Numbered from the stretch's first letter, positions 18,529 to 27,944 are shown. The stretch is 64,000 bases of DNA from Clostridium ljungdahlii DSM 13528 (GCF_000143685.1 NC_014328.1:1302001-1366000); one strand, 5' to 3'. Numbers and translations are program-made. Notes: generated by a model from the letters alone, not told the origin.

Positions 18529-20352
18529 ATGAATTTGTTTACAAGAAATGATATAAGAAATGTGGCAATAATAGCCCATGTCGATCATGGTAAGACCACA
18601 TTGGTAGATGCATTATTAAGACAAAGCAATATATTTAGATCAAATGAAAAAGTTGAAGAGAGAGTCATGGACTCAAATGATCTTGAAAAGGAAAGAGGTA
18701 TTACTATACTATCAAAGAATACTTCTGTAATGCATAAAGGAATTAAAATAAATATAGTAGACACACCGGGCCATGCAGATTTTGGAGGAGAAGTAGAACG
18801 TGTACTTGAAATGGTAGATAGCGTTTTATTATTAGTAGATGCTTATGAGGGACCTATGCCTCAGACAAAATTTGTTTTGAAAAAGGCGTTGGAATTAAAA
18901 TTAAAGCCAATAGTTGTTATAAATAAAATAGATAAGTCGGATGCAAGACCTTCTGAAGTACTGGATGAAATTTTTGATTTATTTATAGAGTTAGGTGCTA
19001 ATGATGAACAGCTTGACTTCCCTGTAGTTTATTGTTCTTCAAAAGCAGGGTTTGCTAAAAAAGAGATGGAAGATGAATCAGATAATATGGAACCTTTATT
19101 TGATGCAATAATAGAAAATGTTGCTCCACCTCAGGGATATTTAGATATGCCACTTCAAATGCTAATTACAACTATAGATCACAATGAATATGTAGGTAGA
19201 ATAGGTGTAGGAAAAATAACAAGAGGAAGTATAAAGAAAAATGAGCAGGTTGCACTTATAAGAAAAGGAAATAAAATAGAGAATGTAAAAGTGTCTAATC
19301 TTTATGTTTATGATGGACTCAAAAAGAAAGAGGTAGATGAGGCAAAACTTGGTGATATAGTTGCTGTATCAGGTATTCCTGATATAAATATAGGTGAAAC
19401 TATAGCAGATGCTTCAGAACCAGAAGCACTTCCTTTTGTAGAGATAGACGAACCTACATTGAATATGAACTTTATGGTAAATGATTCACCTTTTGCTGGA
19501 AGAGAAGGAGATTATGTAACTTCAAGACATTTGAGAGATAGACTCATGAAAGAGCTTGAAACAAATGTTGCCCTTAAAGTAGAAGAAACTGACTCAGCAG
19601 ATTGCTTTAAAGTAAGCGGCAGAGGAGAACTACATCTTTCAGTTTTAATAGAAACTATGAGAAGAGAAGGCTATGAATTTCAAGTTTCAAAACCAACAGT
19701 TATATATAAAGAAGAGAATGGAAAAAAATTAGAACCTATTGAATATTTGACTATAGATGTACCTGAAGAATTTATGGGAATTGTTATGGAAAAGCTTGGA
19801 CCTAGAAAAGCTGAAATGGTAAATATGACTTCTGCAGTTAATGGGTATACAAGACTGGAATTTAAAATACCAGCAAGGGGACTTATTGGATTCAGAAATG
19901 AATTTATGACAGATACCAAGGGAAATGGAATAATGAACCATGTATTAGATAGTTATGAAGAATACAAAGGAGACATACCAGAAAGAACAAGAGGATCACT
20001 CGTAGTATTCGAACCAGGTACTGCTATAACTTATGGACTTTTTAATGCTCAGGAAAGAGGAACTCTTTTTATAGAGCCAGGAACAGAAGTATACGAAGGA
20101 ATGATAGCTGGTGAATGTTCAAGAGCTGAGGATATAGAGGTAAATGTATGTAAAAAGAAGCATTTGACAAATACAAGAACTTCAAGTGCGGATGATGCAT
20201 TAAAGTTAGTTCCTGTAAACAAAATGAGTCTTGAAAAATCACTAGAGTTTATAGCATCGGATGAATTAGTGGAGATTACTCCTAAGAGTATAAGAATGAG
20301 AAAGAGAATATTAAATACAGATCTTAGAAAAAAGGCTGCAAGGAGAAAATAG
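18529..20352 (+). CDS. typA: Translational GTPase TypA/BipA
   Basis: 607 residues. G1 'AHVDHGKTT', G3 'DTPGHADF' and G4 'NKID' are present. The switch region 'EKERGITI' is followed by EF-G-like domains and the TypA-specific C-terminus. TypA is a ribosome-associated GTPase involved in 50S assembly and stress or cold adaptation. GGAGGAG at 18517-18523 fixes ATG 18529; the frame is open back to 18490. Confidence 0.95.
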   Translation: MNLFTRNDIRNVAIIAHVDHGKTTLVDALLRQSNIFRSNEKVEERVMDSNDLEKERGITILSKNTSVMHKGIKINIVDTPGHADFGGEVERVLEMVDSVLLLVDAYEGPMPQTKFVLKKALELKLKPIVVINKIDKSDARPSEVLDEIFDLFIELGANDEQLDFPVVYCSSKAGFAKKEMEDESDNMEPLFDAIIENVAPPQGYLDMPLQMLITTIDHNEYVGRIGVGKITRGSIKKNEQVALIRKGNKIENVKVSNLYVYDGLKKKEVDEAKLGDIVAVSGIPDINIGETIADASEPEALPFVEIDEPTLNMNFMVNDSPFAGREGDYVTSRHLRDRLMKELETNVALKVEETDSADCFKVSGRGELHLSVLIETMRREGYEFQVSKPTVIYKEENGKKLEPIEYLTIDVPEEFMGIVMEKLGPRKAEMVNMTSAVNGYTRLEFKIPARGLIGFRNEFMTDTKGNGIMNHVLDSYEEYKGDIPERTRGSLVVFEPGTAITYGLFNAQERGTLFIEPGTEVYEGMIAGECSRAEDIEVNVCKKKHLTNTRTSSADDALKLVPVNKMSLEKSLEFIASDELVEITPKSIRMRKRILNTDLRKKAARRK

Positions 20353-20409
20353 TAAAAGCTTTTACACATAAGAATAACTATTTAATTTGAAGTTATTTTG
20401 GAGGAAAAA

Positions 20410-21057
20410 ATGAGCGGTGTTGCATATGAATACATGGAAAATTATATAAGATCATTGATAGGAGAACATGATGGAATATTAAAGGAGATGGAAGAGTACG
20501 CCAGATTAAATTCTGTTCCAATAGTTCATAAAGAAGTGGCAAGATTTTTAGAACTTATGATAACTATGAAAAAGCCCTTAAAAATTTTGGAGCTTGGAAC
20601 AGCAATTGGTTACTCTGCTATTCTCATGAGCTTAAGTTCCCATAAAAAAAGTCATATAACAACAGTTGAAAGAGATAAGCACATGATAGAAATCGCCAGG
20701 GAAAATGTGAAAAAATATAAATTTGAGCAGCACATTGACATTATAGAAGGAGACTGCCTGGAAGTACTTAAAACTATGCAGGAACAATATGATTTTATAT
20801 TTATGGATGCAGGCAAAGCACACTATAATCATTTTTTACCTTATTGTTTAAAACTTTTAAATGAAGAAGGCATGATAGTAGCAGATAATGCATTATTTAG
20901 AGGAATGATTGCTTCAGATGAATTGGTGAAAAGAAGAAAGATAACTATAGTAAAAAGAATGAGAGAGTACTTAAATACAATATCTGATCATGATAAATTT
21001 ATAACATCAATTATACCTATGGGAGATGGTATAGCTGTTACAGTGAGGAGGAATTAA
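20410..21057 (+). CDS. trmR: tRNA 5-hydroxyuridine methyltransferase (YrrM type)
   Basis: SAM-dependent O-methyltransferase of about 215 residues with motif I 'LELGTAIGYSAILM', 'VERDKHMIEIARENV', and 'FMDAGKAHY'. It resembles B. subtilis YrrM/TrmR, which methylates 5-hydroxyuridine at tRNA position 34 to 5-methoxyuridine. The next gene encodes the U32 protein that makes the hydroxyuridine, and the two are 1 base apart, which supports this over a catechol-type O-methyltransferase. The start is ATG 20410 after GGAGGAA. Confidence 0.85.
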   Translation: MSGVAYEYMENYIRSLIGEHDGILKEMEEYARLNSVPIVHKEVARFLELMITMKKPLKILELGTAIGYSAILMSLSSHKKSHITTVERDKHMIEIARENVKKYKFEQHIDIIEGDCLEVLKTMQEQYDFIFMDAGKAHYNHFLPYCLKLLNEEGMIVADNALFRGMIASDELVKRRKITIVKRMREYLNTISDHDKFITSIIPMGDGIAVTVRRN

Positions 21058-21058
21058 G

Positions 21059-22285
21059 ATGAAAAAACCAGAACTTCTAGCACCAGCTGGTAATCTTGAA
21101 AAGCTGAAGACAGCTATAAACTTTGGTGCTGATGCAGTTTATCTTGGAGGCAGCAAGCTGAATTTAAGAGCTTTTGCGGATAATTTTGAAGATAATGAAT
21201 TAGAAGAGGGAATAGAGTATGCTCATAAAAGGGGTAAAAAGGTATTTGTAACTGTAAATGTGTTCCCTCATAATGAAGATTTAGTGGGAATGGAAGATTA
21301 CTTAAAAAAATTATACGAATTAGGATCAGATGCAATACTTGTATCTGATCCAGGAATAATAATGACTGCAAAAGAAGTCGTTCCTAACTTAGAACTTCAT
21401 TTAAGTACTCAAGCCAATAATGTGAATTGGAAATCAGCTATGTTTTGGCACAACCAAGGAGTAAAGAGAATAGTACTTGCAAGAGAGTTATCGCTTAAAG
21501 AAATAAATGAGATACGATGCCATTTACCGGAGAGTTGCGAAATAGAGGCTTTTGTTCATGGTGCAATGTGTATGTCCTATTCTGGTAGATGTGTACTTTC
21601 AAATTATATGACAGGAAGAGATGCCAATAGAGGTCAATGTGCCCAGCCATGCAGATATAAATATTATTTGATGGAAGAAAAAAGGCAAGGGGAATACTTC
21701 CCGGTATTTGAAGATGATAGAGGAGCTTATATATTAAATTCTAAAGATTTATGTATGATAGATCATATTCCTGAACTAGTTAAGAGTGGCATAAATTCAT
21801 TAAAAATAGAAGGAAGAATGAAGAGTTCATATTATGTGGCTACTGTAGTAAAAGCCTATCGAAGAGCGATAGATGCTTATTTTGAAAATCCAGATTCATA
21901 TAAATTTAAAAAAGTATGGTTGGATGATTTAATGAAAGCAAGCCATAGAGTATATTATACTGGATTTTATTTTGGAGATCCGGGCAAACAGGTATATGAG
22001 ACCTCTTCATATATAAGAAATTATGATATAGTAGGAATAGTGAAAGATTATGATAGCCTTGAAGAAAGAGCTGTTATAGAACAGAGGAATAAGGTTTTTA
22101 ATGAAGATGAAGTAGAAGTGCTTAGACCTAAAGGTGATGGCTTTTGCATACGCCTTTATGACATGAGAAATGAAAAGGGAGAAAAAATAGAATCGGCACC
22201 TGTAGCCCAAATGATATTTACAGCTAAAGTAAGTAACAAGATGGAAAAGGGAGATATGCTTTTAAAAGCAAAAAGTGATAAATAA
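21059..22285 (+). CDS. trhP: U32-family tRNA hydroxylation protein
   Basis: 408 residues. The family signature is visible: 'LLAPAGNLEKLKTAINFGADAVY' at the start and the cysteine-rich segment with 'GRCVLSNYMTGRDANRGQCAQPCR' in the middle, probably binding an Fe-S cluster. U32 proteins of the YegQ/YrrN/YrrO group hydroxylate uridine 34 of tRNA using prephenate. B. subtilis has two (YrrN, YrrO); one is seen here. Older annotations call these collagenase-like proteases. Confidence 0.85.
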   Translation: MKKPELLAPAGNLEKLKTAINFGADAVYLGGSKLNLRAFADNFEDNELEEGIEYAHKRGKKVFVTVNVFPHNEDLVGMEDYLKKLYELGSDAILVSDPGIIMTAKEVVPNLELHLSTQANNVNWKSAMFWHNQGVKRIVLARELSLKEINEIRCHLPESCEIEAFVHGAMCMSYSGRCVLSNYMTGRDANRGQCAQPCRYKYYLMEEKRQGEYFPVFEDDRGAYILNSKDLCMIDHIPELVKSGINSLKIEGRMKSSYYVATVVKAYRRAIDAYFENPDSYKFKKVWLDDLMKASHRVYYTGFYFGDPGKQVYETSSYIRNYDIVGIVKDYDSLEERAVIEQRNKVFNEDEVEVLRPKGDGFCIRLYDMRNEKGEKIESAPVAQMIFTAKVSNKMEKGDMLLKAKSDK

Positions 22286-22320
22286 AAAATAAGTATGGTA
22301 AAAATGATAAAATTATGAAT

Positions 22321-22370
22321 AAAACACCTTATTTTGGACAAAATTTTAGTCTAGATGAGGTGTTTTTTTT
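22321..22370 (+). promoter_or_regulatory. Hairpin overlapping the ribosome site of the transpeptidase gene
   Basis: AAAACACCT (22321-22329) pairs with AGGTGTTTT (22358-22366), followed by TTTT and then directly ATG at 22371. The only ribosome-binding sequence for that gene, GAGGTG at 22357-22362, lies in the 3' arm. The structure can act both as a terminator and as a cover for the ribosome site. Confidence 0.6.
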
Positions 22371-24035
22371 ATGTTTGAGATTAATAGAAATGTAATTAGA
22401 AAAAGACAGTGTTTTTTATTTATAGTAATTATTTTAATATTTTCAGTACTATATTTTAAAATAATAAAGGTTCAATATTTTGGGTGGAACAAATTAAGTG
22501 TAATGGCGGATGCTCAGTATTCCTATAAAGAAGATCTTACAGATGCCAATTACAAATTATTTGATTCTTATGGAAGACAGCTTATGAGTTACAATAAGAA
22601 ATATTATGTTGTAATACTGCCAGAAGTGTTTTTAAAAGATAATCAAAATGCAGATTCAGAGAAAGTTTTGACACTTGTATACACTCTTAGAAATTATAAT
22701 AGTAGCTATGATTTATCTAAGATAGCTGTGCTAAATAGCAGTCAAAAAGTATATTATGAAATTGACGAGAGTACATATAATAAACTAAAAGATATAAAAG
22801 GCGTAAATGGATTTTATACCTATATATACTCCCCATTAAATAGGAGTGGAGTGTGGAGCATAGAAAATTTACTTGAAAACCCTAGAAGAACTAAGGATAA
22901 TAAGATGAAATCTGGGAGTTCTTTGGAAATGCAGATATATAATAAAACTAAGAATAACGAAAAACCTCAGGTAGTATTTGAGAGGGATGTAAATGGAAAT
23001 ATAATAGGGAAAAAGACCAATTTACCTAAAAATAATGTAAATGTTAGGTTGACTGTAGATAAAGATATAGAAGATAAAATAAAAGAAGTGTTAAATAGCA
23101 GCGAAAATAAAAACTATGGGCAGATTGGGGTAGTTTTAATGGAGGCAAGTACGGGAAAAATAAAAGCTCTGGTGCAGAAAGATGATAATAAGCCAAATGT
23201 AAATTTAGGGGTTTCTACTAATCATGGATTTTTCCCTGGATCTATATTCAAAGTTTTAGTGGAGGAAGCAGGACTCGATAAGAATATGATAAGTGTAAAT
23301 GATAAGTTTACATGTAGAGGACTTTATGAAGAAAAAGATGAGTCCCATCACGGAACTTTGACTCCAGAGGGGGCACTTACACTGTCATGTAATGATGTAT
23401 TTTCTCAAATAGGAAATAAGGTTGGATTTAACAATTTTTATGACAATGCAAAATCTCAAGGATTGTTTCAAAAAGTGTTAAATTTGGATAGTGAAAAAGA
23501 GGGCCGATTTGAGGTGAAAAATCCAAGTTATAGTGATGGAAGCCTGGGACTTGCAGCTATAGGTCAAAATGTAAGAATAACTCCACTGGAAGCTATAAGC
23601 ATACCTAATACAGTTATAAATGATGGAGTATATGTTAAACCGTATATAGTAGATAGTTACGTAGATGATAAAAATAATGTTATAGAACAAGTTAATACTA
23701 CAAGTTATTCTGTAATTGAGAAATCTACAGCAGAGGAAATGAAGAAGCAGATGATAAATGTAGTTGATATGGGTACAGCAAAATCAGCGTATATGAACAA
23801 TCAGGAAGTAGGGGGAAAGACTGGAAGCACACAGAGAGTGGAACTTACTGGCAGCAGCAAAACTGCACAGGAACATTCAGATGGATGGTTTTCCGGTTTC
23901 TTTAAAGCAAATGGAAGATATTATTCGATGGTAGTTTTTGTTGAAGATATAAATAAAGACAGCGAAAGCGGAGGAAATACTGCAGCTCCTATTTTTAAAA
24001 ATATAATTTTGAAAGTACAGCAATATTTAAAGTGA
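22371..24035 (+). CDS. Penicillin-binding transpeptidase
   Basis: Cell-wall transpeptidase of 554 residues. One membrane helix (about 14-33) is followed by an extracytoplasmic non-catalytic part and then the transpeptidase domain from about 245. The active-site motifs are S291-I-F-K294, S339-C-N341 and K482-T-G484. It resembles B. subtilis YrrR (PbpI), which also follows the yrrMNO genes, and the late catalytic half is FtsI/SpoVD-like. No PASTA domains are present. The ATG abuts the T-run of a hairpin. Confidence 0.88.
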   Translation: MFEINRNVIRKRQCFLFIVIILIFSVLYFKIIKVQYFGWNKLSVMADAQYSYKEDLTDANYKLFDSYGRQLMSYNKKYYVVILPEVFLKDNQNADSEKVLTLVYTLRNYNSSYDLSKIAVLNSSQKVYYEIDESTYNKLKDIKGVNGFYTYIYSPLNRSGVWSIENLLENPRRTKDNKMKSGSSLEMQIYNKTKNNEKPQVVFERDVNGNIIGKKTNLPKNNVNVRLTVDKDIEDKIKEVLNSSENKNYGQIGVVLMEASTGKIKALVQKDDNKPNVNLGVSTNHGFFPGSIFKVLVEEAGLDKNMISVNDKFTCRGLYEEKDESHHGTLTPEGALTLSCNDVFSQIGNKVGFNNFYDNAKSQGLFQKVLNLDSEKEGRFEVKNPSYSDGSLGLAAIGQNVRITPLEAISIPNTVINDGVYVKPYIVDSYVDDKNNVIEQVNTTSYSVIEKSTAEEMKKQMINVVDMGTAKSAYMNNQEVGGKTGSTQRVELTGSSKTAQEHSDGWFSGFFKANGRYYSMVVFVEDINKDSESGGNTAAPIFKNIILKVQQYLK

Positions 24036-24117
24036 AATTAAATAAATTTATTTATGTGTGCACTTTTTTAAAATATATTCATAGTATATTAATAAGCACT
24101 GTTAGGAGGAGCAACAA

Positions 24118-24819
24118 GTGTTTTTAACAAATTGCTTATTAGATATCCTGGGAAATGTAGTATTTATGACGGCTTACGTTACAAATAGTAGTTCATTTCC
24201 ACAACCCTTAAGTGATGAAGAAGAAGAATATTATCTCAAAAAATTAGAGCAGGGAGATTTGCTTGCTAAAAGTATTTTAGTGGAGAGAAATTTAAGACTA
24301 GTAGCACATATTGTAAAAAAGTATTCATATCCTAGTAAAGAAGTAGATGAATTAATTTCAATTGGAACTGTTGGGCTTATTAAAGCAATAGATTCTTTTG
24401 ATATGTCTAAGGGAACTAGACTAGCAACATATGCAGCAAAGTGTATAGAAAATGAGATATTGATGCTTATAAGAAATAATAAAAAAATTAGAAATGAAGT
24501 ATACTTAGAAGATCCTATTGGTGTTGATAAAGAAGGAAATGAAATATCTCTTATGGATGTTCTCAGTAGTGATGAAGGTTCTATAATTGAGATTGTAGAA
24601 CAAAAATTACAGGTAAAAAAATTATATTCTAAAATAAACACTTGTTTATCTGAAAGGGAAAAAAGCGTTGTGGAAATGCGATATGGCCTCTTGGAAGGAA
24701 AACCAAGGACCCAAAGAGAGATAGCTAAGCTATTAGGAATATCAAGATCTTATGTATCAAGAATTGAAAAAAAAGCTTTAAAAAAGTTATACAAAGAATT
24801 AAATTATGGGACAGGATAA
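24118..24819 (+). CDS. sigK: Sporulation sigma factor SigK, uninterrupted
   Basis: Late mother-cell sigma factor of 233 residues. A hydrophobic pro-sequence (about 1-22) precedes 'SFPQPLSDEEEE', the region around which Bacillus pro-sigma-K is cleaved. Region 2 ('ERNLRLVAHIVKKY', 'LISIGTVGLIKAIDSFD', 'TYAAKCIENEIL') and region 4 ('REIAKLLGISRSYVSRIEKKAL') are complete. The gene is contiguous, with no skin element. GTG 24118 follows AGGAGG at 24104-24109. Confidence 0.95.
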   Translation: MFLTNCLLDILGNVVFMTAYVTNSSSFPQPLSDEEEEYYLKKLEQGDLLAKSILVERNLRLVAHIVKKYSYPSKEVDELISIGTVGLIKAIDSFDMSKGTRLATYAAKCIENEILMLIRNNKKIRNEVYLEDPIGVDKEGNEISLMDVLSSDEGSIIEIVEQKLQVKKLYSKINTCLSEREKSVVEMRYGLLEGKPRTQREIAKLLGISRSYVSRIEKKALKKLYKELNYGTG

Positions 24820-24850
24820 TTTTGGATGAAACTTATAGAGTAAAGGTTTT

Positions 24851-24915
24851 AATAAATTCCATTATGTATTTTTATACAATTTTATGTAAATACAAATGGA
24901 ATTTATTTCATTTTT
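24851..24915 (+). terminator. Long hairpin after sigK
   Basis: 24851-24863 pairs with 24895-24907 (13 bp); after one bulged A, 24865-24871 pairs with 24888-24894. The loop is 16 bases and a T-rich tail follows. The rest of the 273-base gap up to pilT has several TATAAT-like boxes but no clear paired -35. Confidence 0.75.
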
Positions 24916-25092
24916 TGACAATCGTAAATAACTTTGGTCAAAAGTAAAATTGTTTATAAAAAAGTAGACATAAATGACGAATATAATAAGGTATAATATA
25001 ATTTTATAAATAACTTTTAAATTTTTGAATTAAAGTTTTATTCTATAAAATAATTATTGAAAATATAGACGGATCAGAGAGGGGAACTTAAA

Positions 25093-26148
25093 TTGCTATC
25101 ATTAAAAGATTTATTAGAAATAACTATTAAAGAAGAGGCATCAGATTTGCACCTTACTGTAGGTATACCTCCTGTAATAAGGGTAAATGGAGAACTTGAA
25201 GTACTTGGAAAAGAAAAACTGCAGCCATCAGATACAGAAAGATTTAGTAAAGAAATATTAGATAAAGATTATGATAAATATATGAAAATTGGAGAAATCG
25301 ACATATCATTTTCTGTAGCTGGACTTGGCAGATTTAGAGTAAATATTTTCAAGCAAAGGGGAAGTAATGCCATTGCAGTGAGAGTTGTAGGATTGAAAAT
25401 ACCAACTTTAAATGAACTTAAATTTCCACAGGTAATAAAAAATCTTTTATCTTATAAAAAAGGACTGATTTTGGTAACAGGTCCTACAGGTTGTGGAAAA
25501 AGTACGACTTTAGCAGCTATGATAAATGAAATAAATTGTACAAGAGCTGCACATATAATAACTTTAGAAGATCCTATAGAATATTTACATAAGCACAACA
25601 AGTCTATAATAAATCAGAGGGAAATAGGGAAAGATTCCTTAAGCTATGCTAATGCTTTAAAGTCAGTACTTAGAGAAGATCCAGATGTAATTTTAGTGGG
25701 AGAAATGAGAGACCTTGAAACTATATCTGTTGTGCTTACGGCTTCTGAAACCGGACATCTTGTATTTTCGACGTTACATACTATAGGAGCAGCTAAAACT
25801 ATAGATAGAATTGTAGATGTATTTCCACCGTATCAACAACAGCAGATAAAAATACAATTAGCAGCAGTTTTAAGGGGAATAGTATCTCAGCAGCTTATAC
25901 ATAGAGAAGATGGTAAGGGAAGAGTAGCAGCAGTTGAGACTATGATTGCTACTCCAGCCATTAAAAATATGATAAGAGAAGGAAAAACCTATCAAATAGA
26001 ATCTTCAATGCAAACCGGGTCAAAGTATGGTATGAAGACAATGGATATAGCACTGGCGGAACTTTATAAAAAAGGATTAATATCTTATGAGTCTGCTATT
26101 GCCTATGCTTGTGATGCAAATATAATAACTAAAATAATTTCATTATAG
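25093..26148 (+). CDS. pilT: Type IV pilus retraction ATPase PilT
   Basis: Hexameric secretion ATPase of 351 residues. It has the N-terminal PAS-like part with 'SDLHLTVG', Walker A 'GPTGCGKST' (130-138), the Asp box 'ITLEDPIEY', Walker B 'DPDVILVGEMRD' and the His box 'ETGHLVFSTLHT'. PilT depolymerises pili for twitching movement. Here it stands alone, without other pilus genes. The start is TTG 25093 after GAGAGGGGAA. Confidence 0.92.
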   Translation: MLSLKDLLEITIKEEASDLHLTVGIPPVIRVNGELEVLGKEKLQPSDTERFSKEILDKDYDKYMKIGEIDISFSVAGLGRFRVNIFKQRGSNAIAVRVVGLKIPTLNELKFPQVIKNLLSYKKGLILVTGPTGCGKSTTLAAMINEINCTRAAHIITLEDPIEYLHKHNKSIINQREIGKDSLSYANALKSVLREDPDVILVGEMRDLETISVVLTASETGHLVFSTLHTIGAAKTIDRIVDVFPPYQQQQIKIQLAAVLRGIVSQQLIHREDGKGRVAAVETMIATPAIKNMIREGKTYQIESSMQTGSKYGMKTMDIALAELYKKGLISYESAIAYACDANIITKIISL

Positions 26149-26151
26149 AAA

Positions 26152-26199
26152 ATTTATGTAAAAAGGTAGAACTTTTAAGTGCTGCTTTTTTACATAAAT
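26152..26199 (+). terminator. Hairpin terminator after pilT
   Basis: An 18-base-pair stem (26152-26169 with 26182-26199, two G-U pairs) with a 12-base loop; the 3' arm holds a run of six T. Confidence 0.75.
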
Positions 26200-26221
26200 A
26201 AAATATTTTAATTAATTATTA

Positions 26222-26239
26222 TAATTACTATAGTAATTA
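26222..26239 (+). promoter_or_regulatory. Perfect 18-bp palindrome before the glycosyltransferase gene
   Basis: TAATTACTATAGTAATTA is identical on both strands and lies 45 bases before the start codon of the next gene. It has the form of a dimeric repressor site. No regulator gene is adjacent. Confidence 0.5.
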
Positions 26240-26283
26240 ATTTTTATTTGTGCTAAAATAACTTTGAATTAGGGGGGATTAAA

Positions 26284-27558
26284 TTGAGCATTTTTAAGGA
26301 ATTAATTCATAATGCCTCTCGTGTTTTAACTTATACAGTTTATATAATATCTATTTATTATTTGTTTATATCAATTTTTGGCATACGGAGAAAAAAAGAT
26401 ACTGGAGAGGTAAAACCAGAAAAAAGTTTTGCATTAGTTGTTGCAGCTCACAATGAAGAAGTTGTAATTGATGATATTATAGAAAGTTTAAAAAAACTTG
26501 ATTATCCTAAGGCATTATACGACATTTTTGTAATTGCAGATAACTGTACAGATAAAACTGCATTAAAGGCTAGAAAAAAGGGAGCCATTGTGTATGAAAG
26601 ATTTACCGAAGGAAAAAGAGGTAAAGGTTATGCACTGGAGTGGATGTTTGATAAGATCTTTAAGATGAAAAAGAAATATGATGCTGTTGCTATATTTGAT
26701 GCTGATAATTTGGTTAATAGAAATTTCTTGAAGGAGATGAATAAGCAGCTTTGCAAAGGCTATAAAGTTGTTCAAGGTTATTTGGATAGTAAGAACCCTT
26801 GTGATACGTGGATTACAGGAAGTTATTCTATAGCATTTTGGACCTGTAACAGGATGTTTCAACTAGCCAGAAGTAATTTAGGTCTGTCGACTCAACTTGG
26901 TGGAACTGGTTTTTGCATAGATATAACTGTTTTAAAAAAGTTAGGTTGGGGTGCCACGTGTCTTACGGAAGATTTGGAGTTTACATGTAAATTGGTATTG
27001 CATGGTTATAAGGTAGGATGGGCTCATGATGCCATAATATATGATGAAAAGCCACTTACACTTTTCCAGTCTTGGAAACAGAGAAAAAGGTGGATGCAGG
27101 GATTTGCAGATGTATCCAGCAGATATTTTTTTAAACTTTTAATAAAATCAATAAAAAGTTGCAATTTTGTACTTCTTGATTGTGCATTTTATAGTATTCA
27201 ACCTATAGTAACTGTTCTTATAGGAATTTCTGCTATAAGTGGTGTAATTCAATATTTTATGAAGACATATAATTTAATATCTAATTTCAATACAGTTGTA
27301 TACTCTATAAATTTTGATTTGTTTACGATTATAGCGGTACTATTTTCTATATTACAATTTGTATATACTCCTTTTGTGCTTATTTTAGAAAAAAAATTAG
27401 ATCTTAGGATATTTGGGTATTACATAATTTATCCTCTATATGTTATAACATGGTTTCCAATTTCTCTTCAAGGAATTATATACAAAAACGATAAAGAATG
27501 GAACCATACTATTCACAGTAGAAGTGTAAAGATAAAAGATTTAGAAAAAGCTAATTAA
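26284..27558 (+). CDS. Membrane glycosyltransferase, family 2
   Basis: Processive-type glycosyltransferase of 424 residues. One N-terminal membrane helix is followed by a GT-A domain with 'VVAAHNEEVVIDDII', 'IFDADN' (DxD), 'TEDLEFTCKL' and 'QRKRWMQG' (the QxxRW motif of polymerising enzymes such as BcsA and IcaA), and then C-terminal membrane helices. It probably makes or exports a polysaccharide; the sugar is unknown. No PilZ domain is seen. TTG 26284 follows a GGGGGG ribosome site. It breaks the sigK-pilT-ftsA-ftsZ order and has its own terminator on each side, so it is likely a separate transcription unit. Confidence 0.85.
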   Translation: MSIFKELIHNASRVLTYTVYIISIYYLFISIFGIRRKKDTGEVKPEKSFALVVAAHNEEVVIDDIIESLKKLDYPKALYDIFVIADNCTDKTALKARKKGAIVYERFTEGKRGKGYALEWMFDKIFKMKKKYDAVAIFDADNLVNRNFLKEMNKQLCKGYKVVQGYLDSKNPCDTWITGSYSIAFWTCNRMFQLARSNLGLSTQLGGTGFCIDITVLKKLGWGATCLTEDLEFTCKLVLHGYKVGWAHDAIIYDEKPLTLFQSWKQRKRWMQGFADVSSRYFFKLLIKSIKSCNFVLLDCAFYSIQPIVTVLIGISAISGVIQYFMKTYNLISNFNTVVYSINFDLFTIIAVLFSILQFVYTPFVLILEKKLDLRIFGYYIIYPLYVITWFPISLQGIIYKNDKEWNHTIHSRSVKIKDLEKAN

Positions 27559-27570
27559 ATAAATTTTTAT

Positions 27571-27602
27571 AGGGGAAAGGGCTGTAAGTCTTTTCCCCTT
27601 AT
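27571..27602 (+). terminator. Hairpin after the glycosyltransferase gene
   Basis: AGGGGAAAGG (27571-27580) pairs with CTTTTCCCCT (27590-27599), with one G-U pair and a 9-base loop. Confidence 0.7.
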
Positions 27603-27944
27603 TAAGGTATATTTGAACAGGATTTATTCCCAAATTAATTTAATATTGTTTAACTTAATTTGAGTTTTTATTAAAATGTGATAAAATATAAGAGGAAAAT
27701 TAGATTTTTTGTTGAATATATATTTTGGATGTGTATTTCCTATAGTTTTCTTTATCCGATGACTATCTGCTCATGCTCTAATATGTGATAATATTTTATA
27801 TTTATAATAAAAATTGTATGAATGTAAATAAGATCCTTACTTTATGAAATTGAGGAGCGGTTGCGTACATGGATAACGTCTTCTAAGATTCAAAAAGTTG
27901 AATCTAGGAATTATGTTTATGCAAAGGAGGGAAAAAATACTTTA
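27603..27944 (+). promoter_or_regulatory. Long gene-free leader region before ftsA
   Basis: About 340 bases without a gene. The latter part contains CATGGATAA at 27868-27876, a perfect hairpin GATTCAA-AAAG-TTGAATC at 27887-27904, and AAGGAGGG at 27924-27931. CTTTATCCGATG near 27754 is nearly the reverse complement of the CATGGATAA segment. A similar CGG-TG...CATGGATAA..T.TTCTA string occurs in the sigE leader. No promoter is clear. Confidence 0.35.

Noticed and set aside
15700..27765. Shared TTTATCCGATG near 15697 and 27755
   Set aside because: Only about 11 bases match and the flanks diverge, so chance in AT-rich intergenic DNA is likely.
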